DNA from: Lonsdalea britannica
GTDB lineage: Bacteria; Pseudomonadota; Gammaproteobacteria; Enterobacterales; Enterobacteriaceae
NCBI RefSeq assembly: GCF_946477055.1
Contig: NZ_CAMKXG010000191.1
Coordinates: 1 to 6,765 of the forward strand
DNA length: 6,765 nucleotides
Reading direction: 5' to 3'
The translations under genes and the position numbers were made by a program. Position 1 is the first letter of the stretch. Each line of letters starts with the position of its first letter. Below, in pieces: positions 1 through 5,152 of the stretch. The notes under the pieces were generated by a model. It had not been told where the DNA came from. It did not search any database and worked only from the letters and a program-made list of their open reading frames with translations.

Positions 1-669
1 CGCGCCGGTGCGACATCGCCGATTTCGGCCGTGGTACATGCGCTGCTGGTGATCCTGGCGCTGCTGGTGCTGGCGCCGTGGTTGTCTTATCTGCCGCTGG
101 CGGCGATGGCTTCGCTGCTGCTGCTCGTCGCCTGGAACATGAGCGAAGCGCGCAAGGTCATCGACCTGATGCGCCATGCGCCGAAAGACGACATCATCGT
201 GATGGTGCTGTGTCTGGCCCTGACGGTGCTGTTCGATATGGTGATCGCGATTACCGTCGGCATCGTTCTCGCCTCTATCCTGTTCATGCGCCGGATAGCG
301 AAAATGACGCGTTTAAGCGAACTGCCCGCCACCGTGCAAGGGCAGCGTCTGGTGATTCGTATCAACGGCCCGCTGTTCTTTGCCGCCGCCGAACGTATCT
401 TTGGCGAACTGTTGGTCCGCAGCAAAGAGTACCAAACCATTGTCCTGCAATGGGATGCCGTGCCGGTATTGGATGCGGGTGGCCTGAACGCGCTCTTACG
501 CTTCATCGAATTGCTGCCGACTGAAAAGCGGCTGGTGATTACCGACATCCCGTTCCAGCCGTTGAAAACGCTGGCCCGCGCCAACGTGGTGCCGATAGAA
601 AACCGCCTGACGTTCTATCCGACGCTGGAGCAAGCGCTTGAAGCGACGCCGCTTCCGCTGAGCGCTTAA
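1..669 (+). CDS. dauA: C4-dicarboxylic acid transporter DauA (SulP family), C-terminal part, 5' end outside window
   Basis: The reading frame is open from base 1 and ends at TAA 667–669, giving 222 residues of a protein that is about 560 long in E. coli. The visible part starts with a SulP-type R-x-G-A-T-S-P motif. It continues with strongly hydrophobic membrane segments (roughly visible residues 11–60 and 65–95, including [15 protein letters not shown]). A cytoplasmic STAS domain follows at about residues 105–215, with the GPLFFAAAE strand-helix and the [12 protein letters not shown] loop. The [16 protein letters not shown] and GPLFFAAAE stretches match my memory of E. coli DauA (YchM). The family moves anions; E. 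coli DauA takes up succinate and other C4-dicarboxylates aerobically at acidic pH, and its STAS domain has been reported to bind acyl carrier protein. In E. coli dauA is not next to rstAB, so this neighbourhood differs. The identity is firm; the substrate is by homology. Confidence 0.93.
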   Translation, partial: RAGATSPISAVVHALLVILALLVLAPWLSYLPLAAMASLLLLVAWNMSEARKVIDLMRHAPKDDIIVMVLCLALTVLFDMVIAITVGIVLASILFMRRIAKMTRLSELPATVQGQRLVIRINGPLFFAAAERIFGELLVRSKEYQTIVLQWDAVPVLDAGGLNALLRFIELLPTEKRLVITDIPFQPLKTLARANVVPIENRLTFYPTLEQALEATPLPLSA

Positions 670-686
670 TCGCTGTCTTTCTGTTT

Positions 687-722
687 ACCGAGCCAGCCGC
701 AAGGCTGGCCGGTTTCTTTCTC
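687..722 (+). terminator. Rho-independent terminator of dauA
   Basis: This lies 18 bases after the dauA stop. A perfect 7-bp stem GCCAGCC/GGCTGGC (692–698 and 703–709) closes a GCAA tetraloop. It is extended by ACCG/CGGT (687–690 and 710–713) across one unpaired A at 691. The T-rich tail TTTCTTTCT follows at 713–721. The tail is interrupted by C, so efficiency is uncertain. Confidence 0.8.
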
Positions 723-724
723 AA

Positions 725-740
725 GTGACACCGCTGTCAC
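725..740. promoter_or_regulatory. Perfect GTGACA-N4-TGTCAC palindrome, possible operator
   Basis: GTGACA (725–730) and TGTCAC (735–740) are exact inverted repeats around CCGC. They sit just past the dauA terminator and about 140 bp upstream of the predicted rstA promoter. The GTGAC half-site recurs at 845–849 and 855–859 near that promoter. It could be a regulator site or simply a second small hairpin after the terminator. I do not recognise the cognate protein. Confidence 0.35.
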
Positions 741-842
741 GCCCTCACTCTCAATACCTGTTTTGCTCCCGACACCGCGTTCGTGTGCTCGGCGTCTTCC
801 CGTTCACCCGGCCGCATTTAACACCCGCTTACGCTTGACCCA

Positions 843-871
843 TGGTGACAAAAGGTGACGCGCGCTATGCT
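843..871 (+). promoter_or_regulatory. Putative rstA promoter overlapping a GGTGAC direct repeat
   Basis: A -10-like TATGCT (866–871) would start transcription near 878, leaving a leader of about 24 nt before the rstA ATG. The -35 region (843–848, TGGTGA) is poor. It overlaps two exact GGTGAC hexamers at 844–849 and 854–859, spaced 10 bp apart on one DNA face. A weak -35 replaced by a 10–11 bp direct repeat is the arrangement used by OmpR/PhoB-class activators. In E. coli rstAB is PhoP-activated, but GGTGAC is not the usual PhoP hexamer (T/G)GTTTA. Confidence 0.4.
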
Positions 872-887
872 GTATCCGAATCACAAA

Positions 888-892
888 AAGAG
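888..892 (+). promoter_or_regulatory. Shine-Dalgarno AAGAG deciding the rstA start
   Basis: AAGAG sits 9 nt before ATG 902 and supports this start over the in-frame ATG at 842. No comparable purine block lies upstream of 842. Confidence 0.6.
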
Positions 893-901
893 CTCGCGGG
901 T

Positions 902-1633
902 ATGTATAAGATTGTTTTTGTTGAAGACGATCCCGAAGTGGGAAAACTGATTGCCGCCTATCTGGGCAAACACGATATTGATGTACACATTGAGCCGCGC
1001 GGCGACACTGCCTTGGCGGCGATTGAGCAGAAGAAACCCGATTTGGTCTTGCTGGACATCATGCTGCCGGGCAAAGACGGCATGACGCTTTGCCGGGAGC
1101 TGCGTCCCTGTTTCTCCGGGCCTATCGTGCTGCTGACCTCGCTGGACAGCGACATGAACCATATTCTCGCCCTGGAAATGGGCGCCGACGACTACATCCT
1201 GAAAACGACCCCGCCTGCCGTGCTGCTGGCGCGTTTGCGTCTGCATTTCCGTCAGTACGCCACACCGCCTCAGCCGACGCTCGACACCAGCGCGGCGGTA
1301 CAGGTACACAAATCGCTGAACTTCGGTCTGCTGTGCATCGATCCGGTGAACCGCCAGGTTCTGCTGGCCGGCGAGGACATCACCCTGTCGACGGCCGATT
1401 TCGACCTGTTGTGGCAATTGGCGACCCATGCCGGGCAAATCATGGACCGCGACGCGCTGCTTAAAAACCTGCGCGGCGTCAGCTACGACGGCATGGACCG
1501 CAGCATCGATGTGGCGATCTCCCGTCTGCGTAAAAAACTGTACGACACGGCGCCGGAAGCGGTGCGCATCAAAACCATCCGTAACAAGGGTTATCTGTTT
1601 GCGCCCAACGCCTGGGAGACCCACGCGCCATGA
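902..1633 (+). CDS. rstA: Response regulator RstA (OmpR/PhoB family)
   Basis: This 243-residue transcription factor is phosphorylated by RstB and binds DNA. The receiver domain (about residues 1–118) shows the acidic pair D9/D10, phosphoacceptor D52 in LLDIMLPGKDG, T79 and K101. A winged-helix DNA-binding domain spans about 135–238 and includes SVDVAIS-like recognition-helix sequence and the family ending RIKTIRNKGYLF. Long blocks such as LLTSLDSDMNHILALEMGA match E. coli RstA (239 aa). I chose ATG 902 because AAGAG (888–892) lies 9 nt upstream and the product then begins MYKIVFVEDD, as in E. coli (MNTIVFVEDD). An in-frame ATG at 842 would add 20 unrelated residues across the predicted promoter. 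The stop TGA overlaps the rstB start (ATGA 1630–1633), so the two are translationally coupled. In E. coli, RstA activates asr, acts on csgD and narG, and belongs to the PhoPQ regulon. Confidence 0.96.
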   Translation: MYKIVFVEDDPEVGKLIAAYLGKHDIDVHIEPRGDTALAAIEQKKPDLVLLDIMLPGKDGMTLCRELRPCFSGPIVLLTSLDSDMNHILALEMGADDYILKTTPPAVLLARLRLHFRQYATPPQPTLDTSAAVQVHKSLNFGLLCIDPVNRQVLLAGEDITLSTADFDLLWQLATHAGQIMDRDALLKNLRGVSYDGMDRSIDVAISRLRKKLYDTAPEAVRIKTIRNKGYLFAPNAWETHAP

Positions 1634-2985
1634 AAAAACTGTTCATTCAGTTCTTTCTTCTGCTGTTCGCCAGCTTTCTGGTCATGACGTTGCTGGTCGG
1701 GTTGGTCTACAAGGCCACCGCCGAGCGTGCGGGACGTCAGTCGATGGACGACCTGATGAAAAGCTCTCTCTATCTGATCCGCAACGAACTGCGCACCCTG
1801 CCGCCGCGCGAGTGGCACAAAACGATCAGTCAGCTGGATCTCAATCTGTCGTTCAAAATGCACATCGAGCCGATGAACAAATACAAGCTCAGCAATAAGG
1901 CGCAGCAGCGTCTGACGCAGGGCGAAATCATCGCGCTGGACGACGAATACACCTTCATTCAACGCATCCCTCGCAGCCACTATGTGCTGGCGGTAGGTCC
2001 GATCCCCTACCTGTTTTTCCTGCACGAAATGCGGATGTTGAACCTGCTGATGCTGGTTATTATCGGACTGTCTCTGGCGCTGCCGGTCTTCCTGTGGATG
2101 CGGCCGCACTGGAAGGCGATGTTGAAGTTGGAAACCGCGGCGCAACGGCTTGGCGACGGTCACCTCGAGGAGCGCACCCACTTCGACAATACCTCCAGCC
2201 TGTTTCGTCTGGGCGTGGCGTTCAACCTGATGGCGGATAACCTCAATCAGTTGATCGCCAGCAAGAAGCAGCTCATCGACAACATCGCGCATGAACTGCG
2301 TACGCCGCTGGTGCGCCTGCGTTACCGTCTGGCGATGAGCGAAAACCTGCCGGAAGAGGAGCAAGAGGCGATAAATCGCGACATCGGCCAGCTGGAATCG
2401 TTGATCGACGAACTGCTGACCTACGCCCGGCTCGACCGCCCGCAGGTCACGTTGCATCTTGAAGAGATTGATCTGTCCGAATGGCTGGAGCAGCGCATCG
2501 CCGATTTTCGACTGGTGCATGCCGACAAAACGCTGGAGCTGAACGTGCCCCGCCATCAGCGCTTCGGCTATCTGGACCTGCGGCTGATGGAGCGGGTGCT
2601 GAACAATCTGGTCAATAACGCGCTGCGCTTCTGCCAACAGCGCATTCGTGTAGGGCTTACGCTCGATCACGGCGTGGCCTGTCTACAGATAGAGGATGAC
2701 GGTCCCGGCATTGCGCCGCAGGACCGTGAGAGCATCTTCGAGCCGTTCGTACGCCTGGAAGCTGGCATGCAGAACAGCAGCGGCGGTTGCGGTCTCGGAC
2801 TCGCGATCGTCCACGCGATTGTCCGCGCTTACGGCGGCACCATCCGCGCGGAATCCAGCGCGTTGGGCGGCGCCAAAATGACCTTCCGCTGGCCCATCGT
2901 CACCAGCGCAGCGGCGGCGGACAGCCTGGCGGCTAACGTTGTACATACGGTTACACGCGGAAACCAAACACTCACAGACCGCTAG
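1630..2985 (+). CDS. rstB: Sensor histidine kinase RstB
   Basis: This 451-residue inner-membrane kinase is the partner of RstA. TM1 is at about residues 4–27 and TM2 at about 136–157, enclosing a periplasmic sensor domain of about 108 residues. A HAMP linker follows (about 158–211), then the HisKA H-box with phosphorylated H221 in IAHELRTPL. The HATPase domain has an N-box around N326–N330, G1 box D357-G-P-G-I and G2 box G386-C-G-L-G-L. Blocks such as RIPRSHYVLAVGP and ASKKQLID match E. coli RstB (433 aa). All catalytic residues are present. GGGAG (1614–1618) lies 11 nt before the start, inside the rstA end. The C-terminus runs about 25 residues past the core WP strand, longer than in E. coli. 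The DNA of that tail contains a near-perfect RstA box (2942–2955). asr follows directly, whereas in E. coli rstB is followed by tus. Confidence 0.96.
   Translation: MKKLFIQFFLLLFASFLVMTLLVGLVYKATAERAGRQSMDDLMKSSLYLIRNELRTLPPREWHKTISQLDLNLSFKMHIEPMNKYKLSNKAQQRLTQGEIIALDDEYTFIQRIPRSHYVLAVGPIPYLFFLHEMRMLNLLMLVIIGLSLALPVFLWMRPHWKAMLKLETAAQRLGDGHLEERTHFDNTSSLFRLGVAFNLMADNLNQLIASKKQLIDNIAHELRTPLVRLRYRLAMSENLPEEEQEAINRDIGQLESLIDELLTYARLDRPQVTLHLEEIDLSEWLEQRIADFRLVHADKTLELNVPRHQRFGYLDLRLMERVLNNLVNNALRFCQQRIRVGLTLDHGVACLQIEDDGPGIAPQDRESIFEPFVRLEAGMQNSSGGCGLGLAIVHAIVRAYGGTIRAESSALGGAKMTFRWPIVTSAAAADSLAANVVHTVTRGNQTLTDR
2942..2955 (+). promoter_or_regulatory. RstA box upstream of asr, inside the rstB 3' end
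   Basis: TACATACGGTTACA matches the published E. coli RstA box TACATNTNGTTACA at every defined position except one (C for T at position 7). It covers rstB codons V438 to T442. Its centre lies about 61 bp upstream of the predicted asr transcription start, a class I activator position. In E. coli, RstA activates asr through such a box. Confidence 0.8.
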
Positions 2986-3003
2986 CGCATCATTCCCTAT
3001 GCT
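2975..3003 (+). promoter_or_regulatory. Putative asr promoter
   Basis: The -10 is TATGCT (2998–3003). Seventeen bases upstream is CAGACC (2975–2980), which keeps only the GAC core of a -35. A weak -35 fits dependence on RstA bound at 2942–2955. Transcription would start near 3010, giving a leader of about 50 nt. The -10 overlaps no rstB codons; rstB ends at 2985, between the two elements. Confidence 0.5.
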
Positions 3004-3060
3004 CCTTACATCGGCCCACCACTGTGGCTCGAAACGTAAACGGACAATGAGGAATTGATG

Positions 3061-3414
3061 ATGAATAAAGTATTAGTGATGATCGCTGGCGCAACACTGG
3101 GTCTGTCCTCTGTAGCTTTTGCTGCTGACACCACCACCGCGCCTGCGGCAAACGCACCGACGACAACGACGACGACCACCACCACTCAGACCAAAGCCGA
3201 TCACGCCAAAAAACACGTGAAAAAACAGGCGAAGAAAGAAACTGAGCAGAAAGCGCAGGCCACTAAAAAACACGTGAAGAAAGCGGTAACACCGGCCCAG
3301 AAAGCACAGGCTGCCAAGAAAAAACATGTGAAAAAACCGGCTGCGCAGAAAGCTCAGGCCGCTAAAAAACACGTGAAGAAAGCCAAGAAAGCCGTAGCAA
3401 CTCCGGCTGCATAA
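3061..3414 (+). CDS. asr: Acid-shock protein Asr, secreted, lysine-rich and repetitive
   Basis: This 117-residue periplasmic protein is strongly induced at low pH in E. coli through RstA. A Sec signal peptide (about residues 1–21, hydrophobic core [12 protein letters not shown], cleavage after AFA) is followed by a Thr/Ala/Pro stretch with nine consecutive Thr codons (3160–3186). The rest is a Lys/Ala/Gln-rich tail. That tail has three copies of Q-K-A-Q-A-(A/T)-K-K-(K)-H-V-K-K and one partial AKKHVKK, with no sign of a folded domain. E. coli Asr has the same plan (signal MKKVL…[12 protein letters not shown] repeats). GAGG (3049–3052) is 8 nt from ATG 3061 and 5 nt from ATG 3058, so 3061 is preferred; it gives MNKV, like MKKV in E. 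coli. A strong terminator follows at 3445–3471. Repeat number differs between species, so alignment beyond the signal peptide is loose. Confidence 0.9.
   Translation: MNKVLVMIAGATLGLSSVAFAADTTTAPAANAPTTTTTTTTTQTKADHAKKHVKKQAKKETEQKAQATKKHVKKAVTPAQKAQAAKKKHVKKPAAQKAQAAKKHVKKAKKAVATPAA
3205..3381 (+). repeat. In-frame tandem repeats of asr (QKAQAxKKHVKK unit)
   Basis: Three units of 36–39 bp lie at 3247–3282, 3298–3336 and 3346–3381, separated by short Ala/Pro/Val spacers. A partial unit encoding AKKHVKK lies at 3205–3225. The core AAAAAACA(C/T)GTGAA recurs in all four. Unit 2 carries one extra Lys codon. Such near-identical repeats can change copy number by slippage or recombination without shifting the frame. 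Confidence 0.85.
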
Positions 3415-3444
3415 GTCATACGTCTCACGACAGTACCTGACTCA

Positions 3445-3471
3445 ATCCCCGCGCGAGCGGGGATCTATTTT
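3445..3471 (+). terminator. Rho-independent terminator of asr
   Basis: A perfect 8-bp stem ATCCCCGC/GCGGGGAT (3445–3452 and 3457–3464) closes a GCGA tetraloop and is followed by CTATTTT. It lies 30 bases after the asr stop. ydgU lies beyond it and would be expressed only by readthrough or from a promoter I cannot identify. Confidence 0.88.
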
Positions 3472-3595
3472 ACGATAACCGTCTGATACAAAAATAGATT
3501 CCTGAGCGATCGGCTTTATCATGTTGAGTCAATGGCGCGTTTATCAACCGTCCGACACCCCCTCTCACGGGCGTCGATTTCATGGAGCCAGGATG

Positions 3596-3676
3596 ATGTT
3601 ACGTCGTTACTCCTTTGAAATTGTATTATCGCTTCTGCTCCTCGGCGCGTTGATCATCATGCTGTTTTTTCTTTAA
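3596..3676 (+). CDS. ydgU: Small single-span membrane protein, YdgU-like
   Basis: This 26-codon gene encodes a peptide beginning MLRRYSFE, followed by a continuous hydrophobic helix of about 18 residues (IVLSLLLLGALIIMLFFL) up to the stop TAA. The charged RR start and the helix predict one inner-membrane span with its N-terminus in the cytoplasm. GGAG (3584–3587) lies 8 nt before ATG 3596 and 5 nt before the adjacent ATG 3593, which would give 27 residues. E. coli has a small membrane protein of about this size, YdgU, between asr and ydgD, with a similar R-Y-x-F-E start; I assign the symbol by position and by this resemblance. The function is unknown. The frame is also open upstream to an ATG at 3521 (51 residues in total), but no good ribosome site precedes that start. 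Confidence 0.75.
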   Translation: MLRRYSFEIVLSLLLLGALIIMLFFL

Positions 3677-3787
3677 CGTTCGATCGCCCGATAGCGTTTT
3701 CGACACCACGATAGCGCGTTCCACCCCGCCCGTCCGCCAACGCCGAAAACACCGTCATCCCGCTCAGCACAGAATTTTTGTACGTCG

Positions 3788-3816
3788 TTTCCAAAATCAG
3801 GGAACTTAACCATACT
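3788..3816 (+). promoter_or_regulatory. Putative ydgD promoter
   Basis: TTTCCA (3788–3793) and CATACT (3811–3816) are separated by 17 bp, and each matches the sigma-70 consensus at 4 of 6 positions. Start would be near 3823, about 30 nt before the ydgD ATG. The -10 lies exactly in the spacer of the TTAAC-N6-GTTAA repeat. Confidence 0.45.
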
Positions 3817-3839
3817 GTTAACAGAAAATTTTTTGTTAA
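3806..3839. promoter_or_regulatory. Stacked TTAAC/GTTAA palindromes over the ydgD promoter and start site
   Basis: TTAAC (3806–3810) and GTTAA (3817–3821) form an exact inverted repeat around the -10 hexamer. Overlapping it, arm TTAACAGAAAA (3818–3828) and arm TTTTTTGTTAA (3829–3839) form a 22-bp palindrome with a single mismatch, centred just after the predicted transcription start. The position suggests a repressor operator. CATACTGTTA (3811–3820) also resembles the core of the asr RstA box. I do not recognise the binding protein. Confidence 0.45.
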
Positions 3840-3853
3840 AGGCGAATTATTTC

Positions 3854-4669
3854 ATGCGCATATCGGCCTGGCTGCTCTGCTCTGTCACCCTGTTATCGAC
3901 GGGCGTCAACGCCACCCCGTCGAAAGACGTCCTCCAGCAGCAACGCATTCTGTTCTTTAACCATGATGACCGCGATACCGTACCGGACACCGCGCAGTGG
4001 CCGTGGCAGGCCATTGGTCAGGTAGAAACCGCCAGCGGTAATCTTTGCACTGCGACGCTGATATCTCCGCACCTTGCGCTGACCGCCGGACACTGCGTGC
4101 TGGCGCCGCCCGGCGTCGCCGACAAGCCGGTGGCGCTGCGGTTTCACGCCACGCCGTCGGGATGGAAATATGAAACGCACAAGCTGGAAGCGATGGTGAA
4201 TAAACAGTTGGCGAAACAGCTCAAAGCAGATGGCGACGGTTGGATCGTTCCCCCTTCGGCCGCCCCGCTCGACTATGCGCTGATCCGGCTGGAAAAAACG
4301 CCGCCGGGCATCGCGCCGCTGCCGCTGTGGCAGGGGGACGCACAGGATCTGAAATCGGCGTTGAAACAGGAGGGCCGCAAGGTGACGCAGGCGGGCTATC
4401 CTGAAGACCATCCCGATACGCTTTACCGCCATCAGGACTGCCTCATTACCGGGTGGAAAAATCAGGCGGTATTGACGCACCGCTGCGACACGCTGCCCGG
4501 GGACAGCGGTTCGCCGCTGATGCTGAAAACCGGAGATAGCTGGGCGCTGGTGGCGATTCAAAGCTCCGCGCCGGACGCCAGCGAGCGGGATCGGGCGGAT
4601 AATCAGGCGGTCGCCGTTACGGCCATCCGCCAGTCGCTGGATGTGTTATCCCAGCGGCCAGCTCCGTGA
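3854..4669 (+). CDS. ydgD: Secreted trypsin-fold serine protease YdgD
   Basis: This 271-residue exported endopeptidase is predicted to act in the periplasm. A Sec signal peptide (about residues 1–20, [20 protein letters not shown]) precedes a chymotrypsin-fold domain. The triad is H80 (in TAGHC), D140 (in PLDYALIRL) and S218 (in GDSGSP), all intact. Likely disulfides are C65–C81 and C196–C211. Blocks such as [23 protein letters not shown] and [11 protein letters not shown] match E. coli YdgD. I chose ATG 3854 because the signal peptide starts there and AGG/GGCGA-type purines precede it by about 10 nt. A TTG at 3833 would add seven residues and lies inside the palindrome. Substrates are unknown. 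Its place beside asr, as in E. coli, and the fact that E. coli Asr is proteolytically processed make Asr a possible substrate (inference). Its stop shares the palindrome TGATCA (4667–4672) with the stop of the opposite-strand gene. Confidence 0.92.
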   Translation: MRISAWLLCSVTLLSTGVNATPSKDVLQQQRILFFNHDDRDTVPDTAQWPWQAIGQVETASGNLCTATLISPHLALTAGHCVLAPPGVADKPVALRFHATPSGWKYETHKLEAMVNKQLAKQLKADGDGWIVPPSAAPLDYALIRLEKTPPGIAPLPLWQGDAQDLKSALKQEGRKVTQAGYPEDHPDTLYRHQDCLITGWKNQAVLTHRCDTLPGDSGSPLMLKTGDSWALVAIQSSAPDASERDRADNQAVAVTAIRQSLDVLSQRPAP

Positions 4670-4993
4670 TCAGATTGACGGTAACAGCGGCTGGATGACC
4701 GCCACCTCATGGTGAAGCACCAGAGGATCGGAGATCAACCCGAACTGTTCATCGTCGGGGTAAGTGACGGCCTCCTGGTAATCTTCCCCCGCAAACACCT
4801 TGATCGCAGACAGGTCGCTCCAGTAGGTCGCCAGAAAAAAGTGCTCATAGGCTCCCTGGCTTCTCCGCTGCACTTCCGCCCCGCAGTTACCGTGAACGCT
4901 GCGGGAATGGTCGACGCCGGTGCGCTGCAAGTGGCGGGCGAATCCCTCCGCATGTTCGAGGGGAACGCAGCCGTGCCAGGTTCTGACTATCAT
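4670..4993 (-). CDS. Small ABM-domain protein (antibiotic biosynthesis monooxygenase-like fold)
   Basis: This 107-residue cytoplasmic protein has no signal peptide or membrane segment. It shows the pattern of small dimeric alpha/beta-barrel ABM proteins. It begins MIVRTWHGCVP, has a helix ending in RTGV, the GNCGAEVQRR strand (usual form GNxGxxVxRR), and FFLATYWSDLSAIKVFAGED followed by a short Y-P-D-D-E motif. The end is hydrophobic. The family includes monooxygenases, heme-degrading enzymes and many proteins of unknown activity; nothing here fixes a substrate or cofactor. AGGAG (complement of 5001–5005) lies 7 nt upstream of the ATG at 4993, an excellent ribosome site. It is convergent with ydgD with no intergenic base and divergent from the EcsC gene. 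Confidence 0.8.
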   Translation of the reverse strand: MIVRTWHGCVPLEHAEGFARHLQRTGVDHSRSVHGNCGAEVQRRSQGAYEHFFLATYWSDLSAIKVFAGEDYQEAVTYPDDEQFGLISDPLVLHHEVAVIQPLLPSI

Positions 4994-5000
4994 AGAATGA

Positions 5001-5005
5001 CTCCT
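5001..5005 (-). promoter_or_regulatory. Strong Shine-Dalgarno AGGAG of the ABM gene
   Basis: The minus strand reads AGGAG 7 nt before the ATG at 4993. This fixes the start and argues that the small gene is real and translated. Confidence 0.75.
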
Positions 5006-5013
5006 GTGGTGAG

Positions 5014-5041
5014 TGAATATTCATGCATTTTAATTGCATTT
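5014..5041. promoter_or_regulatory. Palindrome and 11-bp direct repeat between the divergent ABM and EcsC genes
   Basis: TGAATATTCA (5014–5023) is a perfect 10-bp palindrome. Next to it, TGCATTT occurs twice (5024–5030 and 5035–5041) with an 11-bp period, separated by TAAT. The whole block is AT-rich in a GC-rich window. It lies just upstream of the ABM gene's ribosome site and about 110 bp upstream of the EcsC gene. An 11-bp direct repeat is typical of winged-helix response regulators, but the half-site is not one I can assign. No confident -35/-10 pair was found for either gene. Confidence 0.35.
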
Positions 5042-5152
5042 AAAAACACTTAGCCTATCTTGAGTCGTGACAGATGACAACCGTCTTCACGTTGCATATT
5101 TCAGCATCATTTATTACACCTATATCACCCTCCGCCATTATGCGAGCTGCTC

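Noticed and set aside
725..740. CRP site at the GTGACA palindrome
   Set aside because: CRP needs TGTGA-N6-TCACA. Here the GTGAC arms are one base out of register and lack the outer T and A.
835..871. TTGACC at 835–840 as the -35 of the rstA promoter
   Set aside because: It is a good hexamer, but the spacer to TATGCT is 25 bp, too long for sigma-70.
842..901. Longer rstA starting at ATG 842
   Set aside because: It would add 20 residues absent from E. coli RstA, has no ribosome site, and contains the predicted -10. ATG 902 has a good AAGAG and the family N-terminus.
881..1624. Long open frame on the minus strand opposite rstA
   Set aside because: Low-complexity product with no family resemblance, entirely antisense to a well-conserved gene.
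1591..2670. Long open frame on the minus strand opposite rstB (359 codons)
   Set aside because: It mirrors the codon phase of the GC-rich rstB gene. The product is Gln/His/Arg-rich without recognisable domains, and rstB is certain.
2938..2956. Replication terminus (Ter) site near the rstB end, expected because E. coli has tus here
   Set aside because: GTTGTAC resembles part of the Ter core GTTGTAACTA but breaks after a few bases. The region is better explained by the RstA box.
3689..3716. Direct repeat CGATAGCG (3689–3696 and 3709–3716) after ydgU as a terminator or operator
   Set aside because: The copies are in the same orientation and form no stem with a T-tract. Two 8-mers in GC-rich intergenic DNA are weak evidence.
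3833..3853. TTG 3833 as the ydgD start
   Set aside because: It would place seven polar residues before the signal peptide, lacks a ribosome site and lies in the palindrome near the transcription start.
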